Shown here: one piece after another, positions 22,801-33,109 of the stretch
Position numbering within the stretch: the stretch's first letter is position 1
How the letters are laid out: each line of letters starts with the position of its first letter
Assembly: GCA_023548195.1 (NCBI GenBank)
Contig: JAJHZJ010000756.1
Location: 1,240,001-1,304,000, forward strand
Direction of reading: 5' to 3'
Source: Bettongia penicillata ogilbyi
Lineage: Eukaryota > Chordata > Mammalia > Diprotodontia > Potoroidae
DNA: 64,000 nucleotides
Position numbers and translations under genes: made by a program
The notes under the pieces: generated by a model
What the model saw: only the letters and a program-made list of their open reading frames with translations
The model's database searches: none
Told to the model about the DNA's origin: nothing

Positions 22801-23059
22801 CACATGAGTTGTAGTGGAAGGGATAGGGTATGATCTTGTGAGCCAAGACTGAGGAAAGGAAATGGAAATCTGGAAAGTCTCCAAATAACTAATCAAGAGT
22901 CATAAAGAACATTACGATAAAAACTGGGAGGGAGTAAGTGAGGTTTCATCAATGCTATTGAGAATTCTTGCCTTATTTGTTGGAGTCAACACTGTGTACT
23001 TTTAGAATTGAAATGAAATGTCTTTATTTCTGGCTGTTCTGACAGGGTTTAGGACTGAC

Positions 23060-23270
23060 TGTTGACACGTAACTTTGATACAAACATGGAATATGTGCTG
23101 ATTGGAGGAGAAACTTCCATCTGGCTAAACTTCTTACATAATGACTCTGTATCTATTGAAAGTTCAAACTCCTTCATTTGGCATTTAAGGCCCTCCACAA
23201 TATGGTGCCATGCTACCTTTACCGCTTTGTCTCCTTCGCCTCTCCTCCATATGCCTTGCATTTTAACTCA
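23060..23270 (+). repeat. LINE-2 3' UTR fragment
   Basis: TTTGGCATTTAAGGCCCTCCACAATATGG is a hallmark of the L2 3' region; followed by TCTCCATATGCCTTGC. Confidence 0.65.
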
Positions 23271-23649
23271 ACTGGACTACTCAATTCAATTCAACATACA
23301 TTGACCAAGAGCCTACTGTGTGCAAGGGAAGATAGCAGAGACATTTAACTGCCAGATGCTGCTTAATTGGCTTCTCCAGCAGCACTCAGACTTCATGGCC
23401 CTAATAAACTCAACCTTGGGAAATCTCATCATCTTGGAAGATTCAATGAGCCCAGTTACTCTCCCTTCATCTTATACTCTGCCCTTTTGATTGGAGGAGC
23501 CATAGACTCCTCTATTTAAAGAGAGGGAACAGAAACAACATTCCTGATGTCTCCTCATTTCCTGCACAGTTTCTTTGGCCTTTTCTTCATACCCCCTCCC
23601 CTTCCCCTCATCCCTTCCCCCTCCTACTTTGCAGCTTTCTTTTCTGTAT

Positions 23650-23755
23650 TATTTCCTCCCATTACATTGTGAACTCCTTGACTTTCTGTTTTCATATTAG
23701 TATTCCCAGCATTTAGCACAACAACTGGCATATAGTACATACTCAATAAATATTG
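23650..23755 (+). repeat. LINE-2 terminal fragment
   Basis: TTGTGAACTCCTTGACTTTC, then ATTCCCAGCATTTAGCACAACAACTGGCAT and CTCAATAAATATTGG. Confidence 0.7.
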
Positions 23756-24010
23756 GCAGCCAGATGGTGCAGTGGATAGACTGCTGAGCCTGGAATCAAG
23801 AAAACCTGAGTTCAAATCCCACCTCAGACACTTACTAGCTAGGCCTGGGTCTGGGCAAGTCACTTAACCCTGCTTGCTTCAACTTCCTCATCGGTCAAAT
23901 GACGTTGAGAAGGAAATGGCAAACCGCTCTAGGATCTTTGCCAAGAAAACCCAAAAATGGAGTCAAGGAGAGTCATCCATGACTGAAATGACCGAACAAC
24001 AAGAAAATGA
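23756..24010 (+). repeat. marsupial tRNA-derived SINE, near full length
   Basis: GCAGCCAGATGGTGCAGTGGATAGA head, CTGAGTTCAAATCCCACC B-box region, CAAGTCACTTAACCCTG, GAGAAGGAAATGGCAAACC, and an AATGACCGAACAACAAGAAAA tail. Confidence 0.85.
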
Positions 24011-24194
24011 ATGTGCATTGACTATGGAGAAGACAATGACAAGCTTTTGTTGCTTTCTTGAATTTCACATAGATGTCTTGCACACTCTTATTGTGTATTA
24101 TGCAGTTATTGTCACATAGCTTGTAAGAGTCTGAGGCCTGATTTGAATGGAGTCTTTCTAACTTCAGCCTTGGTGCTCTGTGCCCCCTAGCACC

Positions 24195-24460
24195 AGTAAT
24201 TAATAATCACTGGCACTTATTTATCACTTCAAGGTTTATAAAGTGTTTCACATACATTATCTCATTTGATCCTTGAGCAACCTGATTAAGTCGGTACTAT
24301 TATCACCCCCGTATGCACATAGAAAGCTAAAAATGAGAAAGGTTGAGTGATTTGGGCAGAGTCCATGATCCAGTATATAACTGAGGCAGGATTTGAACAC
24401 AGATCTCCCTGACGCCAAGTCCAGGGCTGTATTTGCTATGCTACCTGACTCTCTCTAGGG
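24195..24460 (-). repeat. MIR/Ther-type SINE, antisense
   Basis: TTCACATACATTATCTCATTTGATCC, then GAGGCAGGATTTGAACACAG and a reversed tRNA head. Confidence 0.75.
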
Positions 24461-25717
24461 AAGATTGAAAGGATTGCTTTTCTGTAATGAGGGCCTCATT
24501 GAGACTAGATAACATAAGACTTGCCCAATATTTCCAGTAATTTATGTGGAGGTATAAAGGAGGCAGAAGATCACAAGATTTTCCTAAGTGATGCAGGGAC
24601 CTCCTTCTCCTTGTACCACCCACTTTCATGTGGTCCATAGGTAATATGGATCCATCTGTAGTCCACTAGTCCCTAAGATGAATTCCCCATATGTCTCTTA
24701 AGGGTGATGAAAAGAGTCATTTTTATCCTTCTTGTATTACAAGCATGGTACCACAACAGGATTAATATATTATTTATGACATGTTCTAATTCACAGTGTG
24801 ACAATATTAAGGTGATATCCAGGTAAGAAACGTTAAACTCATCCAGCAGACACACAGACATCATTGATGAAATTCTTCCATGTTATGGGATGTCAGCCAG
24901 TCCAAAGGATCCACAAATCATACTGAGAATGCTATCTGCCCTTCATCATCTCCATCCTGAGTCCTCACAAAATTGTAACTCCCTGCAGTAGCCTCAAGGT
25001 AAAATACTCTGGGTTTATTGACCTGTTTTATTTTCTCTATCCAATAGATTGTCTACTCCTTTTCTATGCCCCATGTATCCTATTCTAGCCATTTTCTGTC
25101 TTTCCTGTCCCTCCACTCTGAACTACTTTAGGTTGATGAGTGGCTTCCTGGCCATGACCTCAGGTGTAGAAAATTAATTAGCTTTCCTTGAGTGGTATTC
25201 CTCCTCTTCCAATAAAACATCCAGGTGACTCTGGTTGAGGAATAACCATGATCTCTAAACTGAATGAGCTGCTTTCAAGAATGGACCAAGAGTACCAACG
25301 AGAGTTTGATGTACCCAGGGTGCCAGTTCTGAGAGAAGTTCCCTAAAAGACCATTAAGGAATCTCTCCTTCTCTGGCCTGAAGTCTTTTCATGGCCAAAT
25401 CTCCCTGTTCAAGTCTCTGGTTATATCCTGTTCCTCAGCCCTGGTGTAGAGACATCAGTCTCCATCACAGTTCAATGGGATGACCAAGTGTAGAGTTATG
25501 AGTCATGGCTGTATTATGATGGTGTCACTTGGGATGTCTTGAAGCCCTTTTCTTGTTCTTATCGCCAGTTCCCTTGGATATGGTCAGTTGAAGAGTTCCT
25601 TCTTTTGGGACATTCCTTTAAACACAACACAAATGGCTTTTGATGTTGATTGGTCTATCTTACTCTATTGTGCAATATCTTTAATCCCAGCAACAGACTC
25701 TGACAGCCAACCCCTAT
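24461..25717. other. unassigned intergenic sequence
   Basis: Over 1.2 kb with only short, unsupported frames and no repeat signature that I can place. One of the larger apparently unique stretches between the two chitinase genes. Confidence 0.4.
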
Positions 25718-25728
25718 ACACACACGCG

Positions 25729-25768
<40 letters not shown>
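25718..25768. repeat. (CA)n microsatellite
   Basis: CACACGCGCACG start followed by about 18 CA units. Confidence 0.95.
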
Positions 25769-25989
25769 AATGGAGTTCAGTGTGGATGAAAATCCCTTGT
25801 ACTCTTCCAGAAATATAGCAAATGAACTGTACAGCAAGGGACAAAGTTCTTTATTTGATTGAGCAAACAGATGGTTGTTTTAGTTAACACGAGGTTGTAT
25901 CCATCCATGGTTGTTAGCGACCAAAAATGGCACCCCTTATGGTCATCATAATGGCCAAATAAATCCCTCATTCATATTTTACTTAATAT

Positions 25990-26370
25990 AGACCGATAAT
26001 TCTGCTTTCTCTTCTTCATTGAAGGCATGCATCATCCTATAATGGGTGATGTGGGGGACGAGGATTTATTGGGCAATCACATTTCAAGAGGGACAGTAAC
26101 AGATTCATAAGGAGGGAAGGGGAAAGGAAAGGTTTAATGCAGGAGGTGGTACTTGACCTGAGTTTTGAAGGAAGCCAGGAGTTCTAGTTCTATGAGACAG
26201 AGATGAGAAGGAAGTACATTCTTGGCATGGGGGAGAACCCTGCAAAAACTACCATATGTAAGGAACACAGTGGAGGAGAATTTGTCTGAACCACAGAATG
26301 CAGGGAGTATCTATTTGATCCCAGAAGCAACAGAGAGCTTATTGAGCAGATGATCATAAAATAAAAGTCT
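25990..26370. repeat. ancient dispersed repeat, family unknown
   Basis: GGTGGTACTTGACCTGAGTTTTGAAGGAAGCCAGGAGTTC, then GAAGTACATTCTTGGCATGGGGG, a sequence style I associate with an old mammalian interspersed repeat that I cannot name. Confidence 0.35.
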
Positions 26371-26520
26371 AAATATGTTACACCTCAACTCAATAAATTT
26401 CCATGGCTCCCTATTATCTCCAGGATTGAATATTAAATTCTCTGACTGGCTTTTTGAAGCCCTCTACAAAGTATCCCGTTTCTGCCTTTACAATCTTTTT
26501 ATACTCTGTTTTCTTCTACA
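26370..26520 (+). repeat. LINE-2 3' UTR fragment
   Basis: CCATGGCTCCCTATTATCTCCAGGATTGAATA, then GAAGCCCTCTACAAAGTATCC. Confidence 0.6.
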
Positions 26521-26679
26521 TACTTTGTGACTGACTCTTGGAAAGGCAACAGTGGATGGTGGGAATAGACCTGTTTATTCCCTAGTTCACTCTTCTTCCC
26601 CTCTCCCTTGACACCCATGACACCCTCATCCAATCTCCACAGCTCCAAAGATTTCCATTCCCATTGACATTCCAACTAG

Positions 26680-26950
26680 ACTCCTAAAGCTCAAAGGGAC
26701 CTTAGAGAACTGAAAATTCAACTTGTCAATTTTATAGATGAGGATATGAAGATGCAGAGAATTTGTCCCCTACCCCAAGACACTGCTAACTGGAGCAAGA
26801 AAAACACTTAAGGAAATAGTCCTTTGTTTCTTATTTGACAGTTGAAGAAACTGAGGGTCTGAGAATAGAAGTACATTTTCTGAGTTGACAGAGATGAGTT
26901 TACGAAGCAGCTGGAAGTAGAATTCAGACCTCGTGACCCCAAGTCTGGGG
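26680..26950 (-). repeat. two MIR-type fragments, antisense
   Basis: TTTTATAGATGAGGATATGAAG and then TTGACAGTTGAAGAAACTGAGG with AATTCAGACCTCGTGACCCC. Confidence 0.55.
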
Positions 26951-27440
26951 CTCCTTCCACCATACTGAGTTCAAATACAGTAGTGTGGGTTGAACCCGTA
27001 TTTTTTCACTACTGAAGTCATCTGGCTCTGTCCCCTGGTGGAGGACAAATGTCCTTCCTCCTTACTGCCATTGAAGGATTCCACTGGAACAAACAAAACA
27101 CAGATGAGGCAGGACCAACCATCCATGCTTTCTTGGGGCCTCAGGCAATGGGGCTTGGAGGTTTCCAAAATAGCGATATCAATCTCCAGTGTGGAGCAAA
27201 CAATAATTCACCAGAGTTCTTCTTCCTTACTCCCCAAGATGAGGGGAGAAGGGGAAACCCTACTGCCATACTTCATTGTGGAAACCAAAGGGAGCCAGTG
27301 GCAGGAAAGGGTCACAGGAATCTAATGCACAGCTCTAGACAGAGCTCATTGGCTCATTATCTGGTTCCTCCAGTTTAATTCCTGGGACAAGAGGGTGGAA
27401 GGTGGGGGATAAGGAGGGGCTGATTACTGCCTGCTACTTG
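26951..27440. other. unassigned intergenic sequence
   Basis: Two overlapping ~110-codon frames occur at 26990-27378 but neither resembles a known protein nor has splice or promoter context. Confidence 0.35.
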
Positions 27441-27444
27441 GAAG

Positions 27445-27655
27445 GTAGGTGCTGTAGTGGATAGAATGATGGTCCTGGAGTAAGGAAGACTAGTCTTTTT
27501 GAGTTAAATCTGACCTCAGACACTTTCCAGCTGTGTGACCTTGGGGAAGTCACTTAACCCTATTTGCCTCAGTGTCTCATTTGTAAAATGAGCTGGAGAA
27601 GGAAAGGGCAAACCACTCCATTATCTTTGCCACAAAGAGTCAGACATGACAACAA
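27445..27655 (+). repeat. marsupial tRNA-derived SINE
   Basis: GTGCTGTAGTGGATAGAATG head, GACCTCAGACACTTTCCAGCTGTGTGACC, GAGCTGGAGAAGGAAAGGGCAAACC and AGTCAGACATGACAACAAC tail. Confidence 0.85.
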
Positions 27656-28019
27656 CTTTCTCCTCAATTTATAGCCTTAGAGAAGTGGCCAGAGAAGGGC
27701 CACACAGCCAGTATTTCAGAGGCAGAACTTGCACACAGATCTTTCTGGCTCCAAGACTGGTTCTCTATCTACCACACCATGCAGCCACCCTTTATTCAGT
27801 AGATACTTAATAAATACTCACTGATTGATTGATGGGTTGATTTATCAAGCAGTGGATGGATGGCAAGAGTTGGGGTATAAAAAGCCACCCAGAAGTTTCC
27901 CTCAATGCTTGAGTCTCATTGGGAACTTCATCCCACCCTGCTTTGTAACTAAAAAGGCCTGACCAAGAAGAGGGAGCATAGAAAGGGTCCTAGAAGATCA
28001 CTCATGGCATTTAGAACTC

Positions 28020-28245
28020 TAAGGGGCCTAGGGAACATCTAGCCCATTTGTGTCATGGACCCTTTCAGCAATCTGAGCCTATGGACCCCATTCTCAGAAG
28101 GATGTTTTTAAATGCATAAAATAAAACAGATAAGATAACACTGGAAATCAACTACATTGAAAGAAATACGTAATTTTCTCATTCAAGTTTATAGGTCCTC
28201 TGAAATCCATCTATGGGGATTTGTTGATCCCAGGGTAAGAACCTT
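28020..28245. mobile_element. non-autonomous hAT remnant
   Basis: GTCATGGACCCTTTCAGC, CATTCTCAGAAGGATGTTTTTAAATGCATAAAATA and a CCCAGGGTAAGAACCTTG end match the hAT fragment at 45.36-45.55 kb. The left end is worn and no TSD is clear. Confidence 0.6.
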
Positions 28246-28284
28246 GATTTAGTCCTATCTCCTAATTTACCAGCTCAGAGGTTC

Positions 28285-28440
28285 ATAAGACCTAGAGCTA
28301 ATAAAGAATTGTAGAGGTATTCCAGCCCAACCTCCCTCATTTTACAGATGACCAGACTGAGACACAGAGTAAAGTGACTTACAGTAGAAATGGCATTTGA
28401 CCCCAAGATTTCTGACACTAAACTCCAGGCTCTTGTACTT
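28285..28440 (-). repeat. MIR-type SINE, antisense
   Basis: CCTCATTTTACAGATGACCAGACTGAGACACAGAG. Confidence 0.6.
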
Positions 28441-28579
28441 GACTGAGAAAAGACATGATCCACGTCCACAGGACCCTGGTCAGCATCCATAAGATGATGT
28501 GTTATAGCACTCAAAGGAATAAACTGGTTATGAACTGTGGCCCAGGAGATCCGAGAAAAGACTGTTGTCACAGAACCAT

Positions 28580-29190
28580 AACGGCTCCCAGAACCACAGA
28601 GATTTCAGGTTGGACAGAGCACAGCAACCATCTAATCCAACCTATACCCCCAGGGAAACTTCCACTGCATCCTCTCTGACAAGTGATTACTGACATCGGT
28701 CCTCTATATACATGTTCCTCCTAGATCCATCTCCTGAAATGAAACAGAAAAAAATAAAACTCATTTTCCACACAAGTGCCCTTTAGATAGGTGAAAATCT
28801 CTATCATACCTGTCCCCTCCCCATAGCCTTTTTTCTGTGTTGAACAGCTCAACAGATTTTTGCTTGAGTGAACTTAAGGCCATTTGCCATCCTTTGTACA
28901 CTTTCCAGCTTGTCCATGTCCTTCCTAATGCATAGCCCCCATAATTGAACACACTTTCATTACAAATGTACTATGACCAGAGCAGGGCATGGATGTGCGT
29001 ATCATCTTGCTCTTCATTCCTGGAAGCATGTGTGGTGCTCTTAATGTAGCCCAAGACTGACTGAGATTTGTTTTTGCTTGTTTCTTTGTTTACTGATTAT
29101 ATGACATTCCTACCTCATTTTAAGGTTTACTAAATCTTCCAGATTTTTTTCAGCTAAACTGCTGGCTTATGATTCTTTCCAAACTTGTTA
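28580..29190 (-). repeat. L3/CR1 LINE 3' fragment, antisense
   Basis: GCCATCCTTTGTACACTTTCCAGCTTGTCCATGTCC, ATTGAACACACTTTCATTAC, CTATGACCAGAGCAGGGCA and TTCCTGGAAGCATGTGTGGTG is the reversed CR1/L3 3' region. Heavily diverged. Confidence 0.6.
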
Positions 29191-29880
29191 TTATGAAATC
29201 AGAAGAAGAGGCCCTCTCAGTGGTATATCATAATCTTATTGACTTTCTAAGACCATGTCATTATAAAACTATTACCTCATAGGGATGCAGGAAATGGGTT
29301 AGAAGAGAAGAATAAGGATCCTTTATCCTTGGAACTTACAGAGCAAGGTTCACTAAAAAGCAAAAGGAGGAAGACAGGTGACAGAAAAGCCCAGGAAGGA
29401 AGATTCAGCAGAGTTCAAGCCAGGTCAGTCAGAAGACAAAGCAGCCTATACACAAAAGCAGGTCAAGAAAGGACATCCCAAGCAAGGAAACTGCTGAGCA
29501 CATTCAGGAATATCCTGAATGTCAAAGGTCTTAGGAGGAGTTCAAACAACAGCCTAGGGGACTTCCCTTTCAGTGATAATTAAGACGGAACCAGGATGAC
29601 CTATGCTTTGGTGTTTCTCCAGGAATGGATACGACGTAGCATGTATGTAGCATGTGTACTCAGAGTGTAAGTTAGATTTAATCTGTTTGCCCAGCAAAAA
29701 TAATCTTTATAGGTGATAGCTGGAGTTAAGCAGTTTCATTGAAGTTATTTGGTAAAACCCATGTATGTTCTAAGTTACTCTTATCTTGGGAGGCCATAGT
29801 TGAGGAAGGGTGGGTTAGCAATATAGTGTAGTGGAAAAACAATGGAGGTCTTTAGAAGACCAGGATTTGAGCATGCTAGG
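29191..29880. other. unassigned intergenic sequence
   Basis: A-rich, with one 84-codon frame (29329-29583) of low-complexity basic composition; no support as a gene. Confidence 0.35.
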
Positions 29881-31230
29881 GGCTCCCACTACAAGTTTAT
29901 GCTGTCCAACCTTCCCTGGGCTGTTACTACCACCCAGCAAACCTTATACTCTTTCTTCATATACTCTCACTCTCCAAAGTGGCTGTTTTCAAAACTCTCC
30001 TCTACTCAGGCCACCAATATCGACTCATTCTCCTTCCTTCTCAACACAGACTCTTTCCTTATACTTCACTGCACAAAATGACTTCATTTGTCACATGCTT
30101 CCTCTCTTCACTAATCCATTTCTAATCACCTCAACATCATGCCCCTTCTCTTTTCCTTTATTCTAGTTTGGGAGGATGAGGTCGCACTTTTATCTCATAT
30201 CATTCTCTCCACCTGTGCCCTTCATTCTGCCCCTCTCATTTCCTCATCTAGTGTGCTGTTCCAGGTGGTACATGGTAGATTCCCCTTTGATCATTCCTTC
30301 TGCCTATTTTTCAACCTTTCCTTATCCACTGGCTTTTTCCTTGCCATTGACATTCTCAAATCCACCCCACTCCCCACCATCTGAGAACACTTTCATTTGA
30401 TTTTACCATCCCTTCAGGCTAACATCCCATATCTCTTTCCCTTTGCACAATTACCTCCTAGAAAAAGCAATATTCCCTAGGCTTCCCTGCTTCTCACTCA
30501 CTTCTCAATACCTTGCAGTCTGACTTCTATTCACACCACTTAAGTGAAACTTTCCAAGGTCACTAATGACCTCTTTACTGATAAATCCATCAACCTTCTC
30601 AAAGGTCATTCTTCTTGATTCTTTCTCAGTATTCAACAATGTTGACCTTGAGTTCCCTTCTTCCTTGAGTTTTCATGACACTCATCTCTCTTCTCCTTCT
30701 TGTCTGACCAATTTTTCTCAGACTTCTTTGAAAGATCATTATTCATGTCCTGTCCCATATGTTTGAGGTGGACCCAAGGGTTCTGTCCTGAAGCTGGTTC
30801 TTTTCCCACTCTTGTACTTTGTTGTGGTGAGCACATCAACTCCTGTGTATTTAACTATCATCTCCATGCAGATGACTCCCAGCATAGCCAGTCCATACCT
30901 CTCCCCAAAGCTGTAATCCCACAACTCCAGCTGCCCGTTGGGTGTCTCCACCTAGATGTCTCAAAGTAACATCAAACTCAGCATATTCAAATCCAAACTC
31001 ATTCGTTTCTCCCCCAAACTGACCCTTGCTCCAAACCACTTTAGTTCTGTTGAAGGCATTACCATTCTTCCAGTTACTCAGGTTAGTCACCTAGGAGTTC
31101 TTTTCAACTCTTTATTCTCACTCCACATAGCTAAGAAGTTGCCAGATAGACCCCCAACAACTCTCTCATCCATCTCCTTTTCTCTACTTATATCATAATC
31201 ATTCTAGTTCATGGCAATAACTTCCTCTCC
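29880..31230 (+). mobile_element. LINE-2 ORF2 reverse-transcriptase fossil
   Basis: The 3' part (30540-31200) reads in several frames as an L2-clade RT: a VDLEF segment, then YHLHADDSQ at about 30858-30884 with the ADD catalytic box, DVSK.. and LSIFKSKLIRFSPKLTLAP, and ITILPVTQVSHLGVLF. Many frameshifts and stops show it is very old. The 5' part is CT-rich and more doubtful. Non-functional. Confidence 0.7.
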
Positions 31231-31239
31231 AATCCTAAA

Positions 31240-31470
31240 TGGCATCAAGTCAGAAAAACCTGAGTTCAAATCCAGCCTCAGACATTTAGTTGCTGTGTGA
31301 CCCTGAGCAAATCACAAATCTCTGTTTGCCCCAGTTTTCTCAACTGTCAAATGGGGATAATAACACTACCTACTTTCCAAGGTTGTTCTGATGATCAAAT
31401 AAGATATCTGTAAAGTACCTAGCACAGGGTCTGGCACATAACAGGTGTTATATAAATGCTTATTCCCTCT
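31240..31470 (+). repeat. MIR/Ther-type SINE, near full length
   Basis: GAGTTCAAATCCAGCCTCAG, CAAATGGGGATAATAACACTACC, TACCTAGCACAGGGTCTGGC and TATAAATGCTTATTCCC. Confidence 0.8.
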
Positions 31471-31489
31471 CTCCCATTACTCCCAAAAA

Positions 31490-31695
31490 AGAATGTGTCA
31501 ATCATTTGCACTACAAGTCCATTTACAATCCTCATGACTTATGAAACTGAGACACTTCTTTCTGGCTACCATTTTGGCTCCCTTTATTAGAATGTAAGCT
31601 TTTGGGTGACAGGGAATGCCTCTCTATTTGTCTCTCCAGCACTTGGAACAATCCCTGACATATAGCAAAGAACTTAATAAATTACCTTTCATTCA
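31490..31695 (+). repeat. LINE-2 terminal fragment
   Basis: TTAGAATGTAAGCTTTTGGGTGACAGGGA, CCAGCACTTGGAACAATCCCTGACATATAG, then ATTCATTCATTC. Confidence 0.7.
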
Positions 31696-31799
31696 TTCAT
31701 TCCCCTGTAAACACAAACAGGAAGCAACATCTGTACATCATCTTCTCACCTCCCCACCCCACCCACCATCATATATATAAGAGTAATATATTGTCCTCA

Positions 31800-32060
31800 T
31801 TTCACTGAGGTCCCATATGGAATACAGTAATCAGTTCTAAATGCCATGTTATGAAAGTGTTCCTGAGGAGCTAGAGCACATCTCCACCAGCCAGAGTGGT
31901 GAAATGCATCTGGGAAATATGCCACATGAGGTCTGCCTGAACGGATGACTAGCCACTCTGGAGAAGAGAAGATTTAGAAAGAGATTGAGAGTTGCCTTCA
32001 GATATTTGAAAGGTTGTCACTTGGGAGAAAGATTAGGGTTTAACTGTCTGGTCCCAGGGA
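31800..32060 (+). repeat. L3/CR1 LINE 3' fragment
   Basis: GGAATACAGTAATCAGTTCTAAATGCCA, CACTCTGGAGAAGAGAAGATTTAG and GATATTTGAAAGGTTGTCA match the forward CR1/L3 3' region. Confidence 0.65.
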
Positions 32061-32276
32061 TAAAAATTAAAGGGGAAGTTATAAAAGAGAAAAGTTTTGG
32101 CTCCATTTCATAAACAATTTCCTAATTAAATTAAACAATTAAAACCAGCAATAGTGGACTGGGCTATTTTCTCCTTATCATTACTGGTGGTCCACTGGTC
32201 CTGAAGTTAAGAACAGTTACTGATCTCTTATTGTAGAGGTGAATCCACAATTTTAAAATTCTTCAGTTCTCTAAAG

Positions 32277-32492
32277 TAGCACTTTGCAAACTCAAACTCA
32301 CCCCTTTACGTTTTTAGATAGTACTAAATACCCAATGAAGAGTTTTTGTTTTCTCTAGGTGATATCTATAAATATTTACTATATAGAAATTAAAATATTT
32401 TATTATTATAAAAATTACTTTGACCTTATAGAATCTCTGAAAGGGTTCCAGGGACCCAAAGGGTTCCCCAGCTCACTCTTTGAGGATCTCTG
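32277..32492. mobile_element. MER5A-like hAT-Charlie element
   Basis: Contains AAACTCACCCCTTTACG, GAAGAGTTTTTGTTTTC and TATCTATAAATATTTACTATATAGAAATTAAAA, the MER5A core, and ends in CTCACTCTTTGAGGATCTCTG. Flanked by 8-bp CTCTAAAG (32269-32276) and CTTTAAAG (32493-32500), one mismatch apart. It sits about 540 bp upstream of the CHIA TATA box. Confidence 0.78.
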
Positions 32493-33034
32493 CTTTAAAG
32501 TCATCAATTTCCAAATCTAAGATTCTTAATACTTTAATGGATCCATGATTTCTTCAAGAACGATACTATACCTATCAGTCAAGATAGCAACCCATCAATA
32601 ATTGTTCTAAGATTTTATGGTTCTTTAGAAACTGAGACTGTGATTCACTATCCAAGGGTTATGTCAATCCTTTAGACTTCCATTTCTGTCCAGAATGAAC
32701 TCTCCCATTGCACCAATGCCTTTCAATATCCCAAGGGATGAGCAAGTTAGCTGCAAGAACTACCCAAACACAGGTGTATCTGATCCCTTCAATATCACAA
32801 ATTTTGGAGTTACATAAACTGTTGCATAATAATCATACTTATCAGAGTTGTCATCACTCTTGGAGCACAGGCTTTTCTTCTAGAAAAGCAAAAACTGTGA
32901 TGTGATGTTTCCTTATCAATAACAGATTTTTAAACAGAGTTGAGCATTGTAATGGTCACAAATATCAACATTTACCTTGGAGCTAGTAGGACAAAAACAG
33001 AACTCAGGAAATTCACTGGAGAGGGAAGGTAGGG

Positions 33035-33042
33035 TATAAAAG
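33035..33042 (+). promoter_or_regulatory. CHIA: CHIA core promoter TATA box (1a)
   Basis: TATAAAAG in GGGTATAAAAGG, 50 bp before the ATG at 33085; transcription would start near 33063-33067, giving a 5' UTR of only about 20 nt. An equivalent GGGTATAAAAG stands before the alternative first exon at 36.0 kb. Confidence 0.8.
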
Positions 33043-33084
33043 GTGGGGCAAGTCAGCATTTGTTCACTCACCACTGAGGCAAAG

Positions 33085-33109
33085 ATGGCTAAGCTCACTC
33101 TCCTCACCG
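33085..33109 (+). CDS. CHIA: CHIA exon 1a (start codon, signal peptide)
   Basis: AAAGATGG gives purines at -3 and G at +4 around the ATG. Encodes MAKLTLLT plus one base before the consensus donor GTAAGT (phase 1). The only ATG downstream of the TATA box in good position. Confidence 0.9.

Noticed and set aside
26990..27378. Two overlapping ~110-codon frames considered as a small gene
   Set aside because: No recognisable domain, no splice or promoter support, and the two frames overlap each other.
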